From contig SUXI01000001.1 of NCBI GenBank assembly GCA_015060975.1, positions 124,001 to 188,000 of the forward strand: a DNA stretch of 64,000 nucleotides, read 5' to 3'. This document shows, piece after piece, positions 63,521-64,000 of the stretch. This DNA is from Bacteroidales bacterium. GTDB lineage: Bacteria > Bacteroidota > Bacteroidia > Bacteroidales > Muribaculaceae. The notes beneath the pieces are model-generated. The model searched no databases and was not told the origin of the DNA. It saw only the letters and a list, made by a program, of their open reading frames with translations. Within the stretch, counting starts at the first letter, position 1; each line of letters starts with the position of its first letter. The position numbers were made by a program, and so were the translations under genes.

Positions 63521-64000
63521 TTATTTATTCAAAATTTCATAAATCTTATTCACAATCTTTTCATCAGCATCGATAAGAGCCATCTTTTTGATGTTTTGCG
63601 ATAACTGTTCACGCTTTGCATCATCAGCGAGCAATTCTTTTGTTGTTGTAGTAAGTTTTTCGATACATTCGCAATCAAGAATCATCACTGCGGCATCCTT
63701 CTCTACAAGAGCTTGAGCATTTTTTCGTTGATGGTCTTCAGCCACATTGGGTGAAGGTATAAGAATAACGGGCATCCCAAGCAATTGAAGCTCTGAGATT
63801 GTACCAGCTCCGGCTCTCGATACAACCAAATCGGCAGCTCGATAAGCGATATTCATGTCGGAGATAAATGCTGTAGCTGTAACTCCGGTTTTTCCTTTAA
63901 CCTTTTCGCTACATTCTTGTGCGTATATCTTTCCTGTTTGCCACATCACTTGTGCTCCGGTCGCTAAAATCTCATCAAGAGCTAATGCTACACTCTCGTT
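63521..64000 (-). CDS. murG: UDP-N-acetylglucosamine transferase MurG, C-terminal part (runs off window edge)
   Basis: The last 159 codons of a glycosyltransferase that makes lipid II from lipid I at the inner face of the membrane. The frame is open to the window edge; the Met at 63946 is internal, not a start. The motif SRAGAGTISELQLLGMPVIL and PSPNVAEDHQRKNA (the UDP-GlcNAc site) are clear. It precedes murC by 5 bases. Confidence 0.95.
   Translation of the reverse strand, partial: NESVALALDEILATGAQVMWQTGKIYAQECSEKVKGKTGVTATAFISDMNIAYRAADLVVSRAGAGTISELQLLGMPVILIPSPNVAEDHQRKNAQALVEKDAAVMILDCECIEKLTTTTKELLADDAKREQLSQNIKKMALIDADEKIVNKIYEILNK

Noticed and set aside
1-64000. CRISPR array, prophage, integrase or insertion sequence
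   Set aside because: No regularly spaced repeats, no transposase or integrase motif and no phage structural gene were found.

Overview
The window looks like a chromosomal segment of a gut-type Bacteroidales bacterium, possibly of the Muribaculaceae; the family is inferred, not proven. The evidence is the Bacteroidetes promoter pattern (TTTG or TTG, about 19-20 bases, then TAnnTTTG) ahead of many genes, a fused SecDF, a GT117/DUF2723 membrane protein, exported proteins with C-terminal regions like type IX secretion sorting domains, a SAM-II riboswitch on metK, and the gene content of the division cluster.

Region 1 (1-14262) is accessory DNA. It opens with a minus-strand split HipA toxin-antitoxin operon (hipB, a separate HipA N-terminal protein, and a kinase cut by the window edge), preceded by three regularly spaced operators. 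On the plus strand follows a type I restriction-modification locus: XRE regulator, small protein, hsdM, an unknown protein, a Fic protein with a winged-helix tail and its own palindrome-covered promoter, hsdS, a DUF4145 zinc protein with a small zinc-ribbon partner, a coiled-coil membrane protein, hsdR, and an AlbA_2/Schlafen-type regulator. A 53-base copy of the hsdS tail and following leader recurs in front of the membrane-protein gene, marking a recombination or insertion junction. The island ends near two tandem tRNA-Asn genes and a possible small RNA.

Region 2 (14889-25275) is core: a ctpA-like S41 protease overlapping mfd, a large GT117 membrane protein, a polysaccharide deacetylase and queG. 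Region 3 (25409-31835, minus strand) holds two small exported proteins, a rod-shaped structured RNA, recA, and a 1285-residue secreted phosphodiester glycosidase.

Region 4 (32112-56140, plus strand) holds a twin ABC ATPase, metK with a SAM-II aptamer and an apparent terminator-type expression platform, a PpiD/SurA-like periplasmic foldase, an RsmI-like methylase, an MBL hydrolase, an XRE-cupin/acyl-CoA synthetase pair, proB-proA, a TPR lipoprotein-like/outer-membrane barrel pair, secDF, topA, an RluA-family pseudouridine synthase and a PfkB kinase.

Region 5 (56219-64000, minus strand) holds two secreted surface-type proteins and the 3' half of the division and wall cluster in the order murG (partial), murC, ftsQ, ftsA, ftsZ.

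The items I rate most worth following are the minus-strand rod RNA downstream of recA (its G-U pairs show the strand), the riboswitch platform on metK, the Fic-controlled promoter inside the restriction locus, the duplicated hsdS tail, and the unknown genes embedded between hsdM and hsdR. No prophage, transposase, integrase or CRISPR array is visible.
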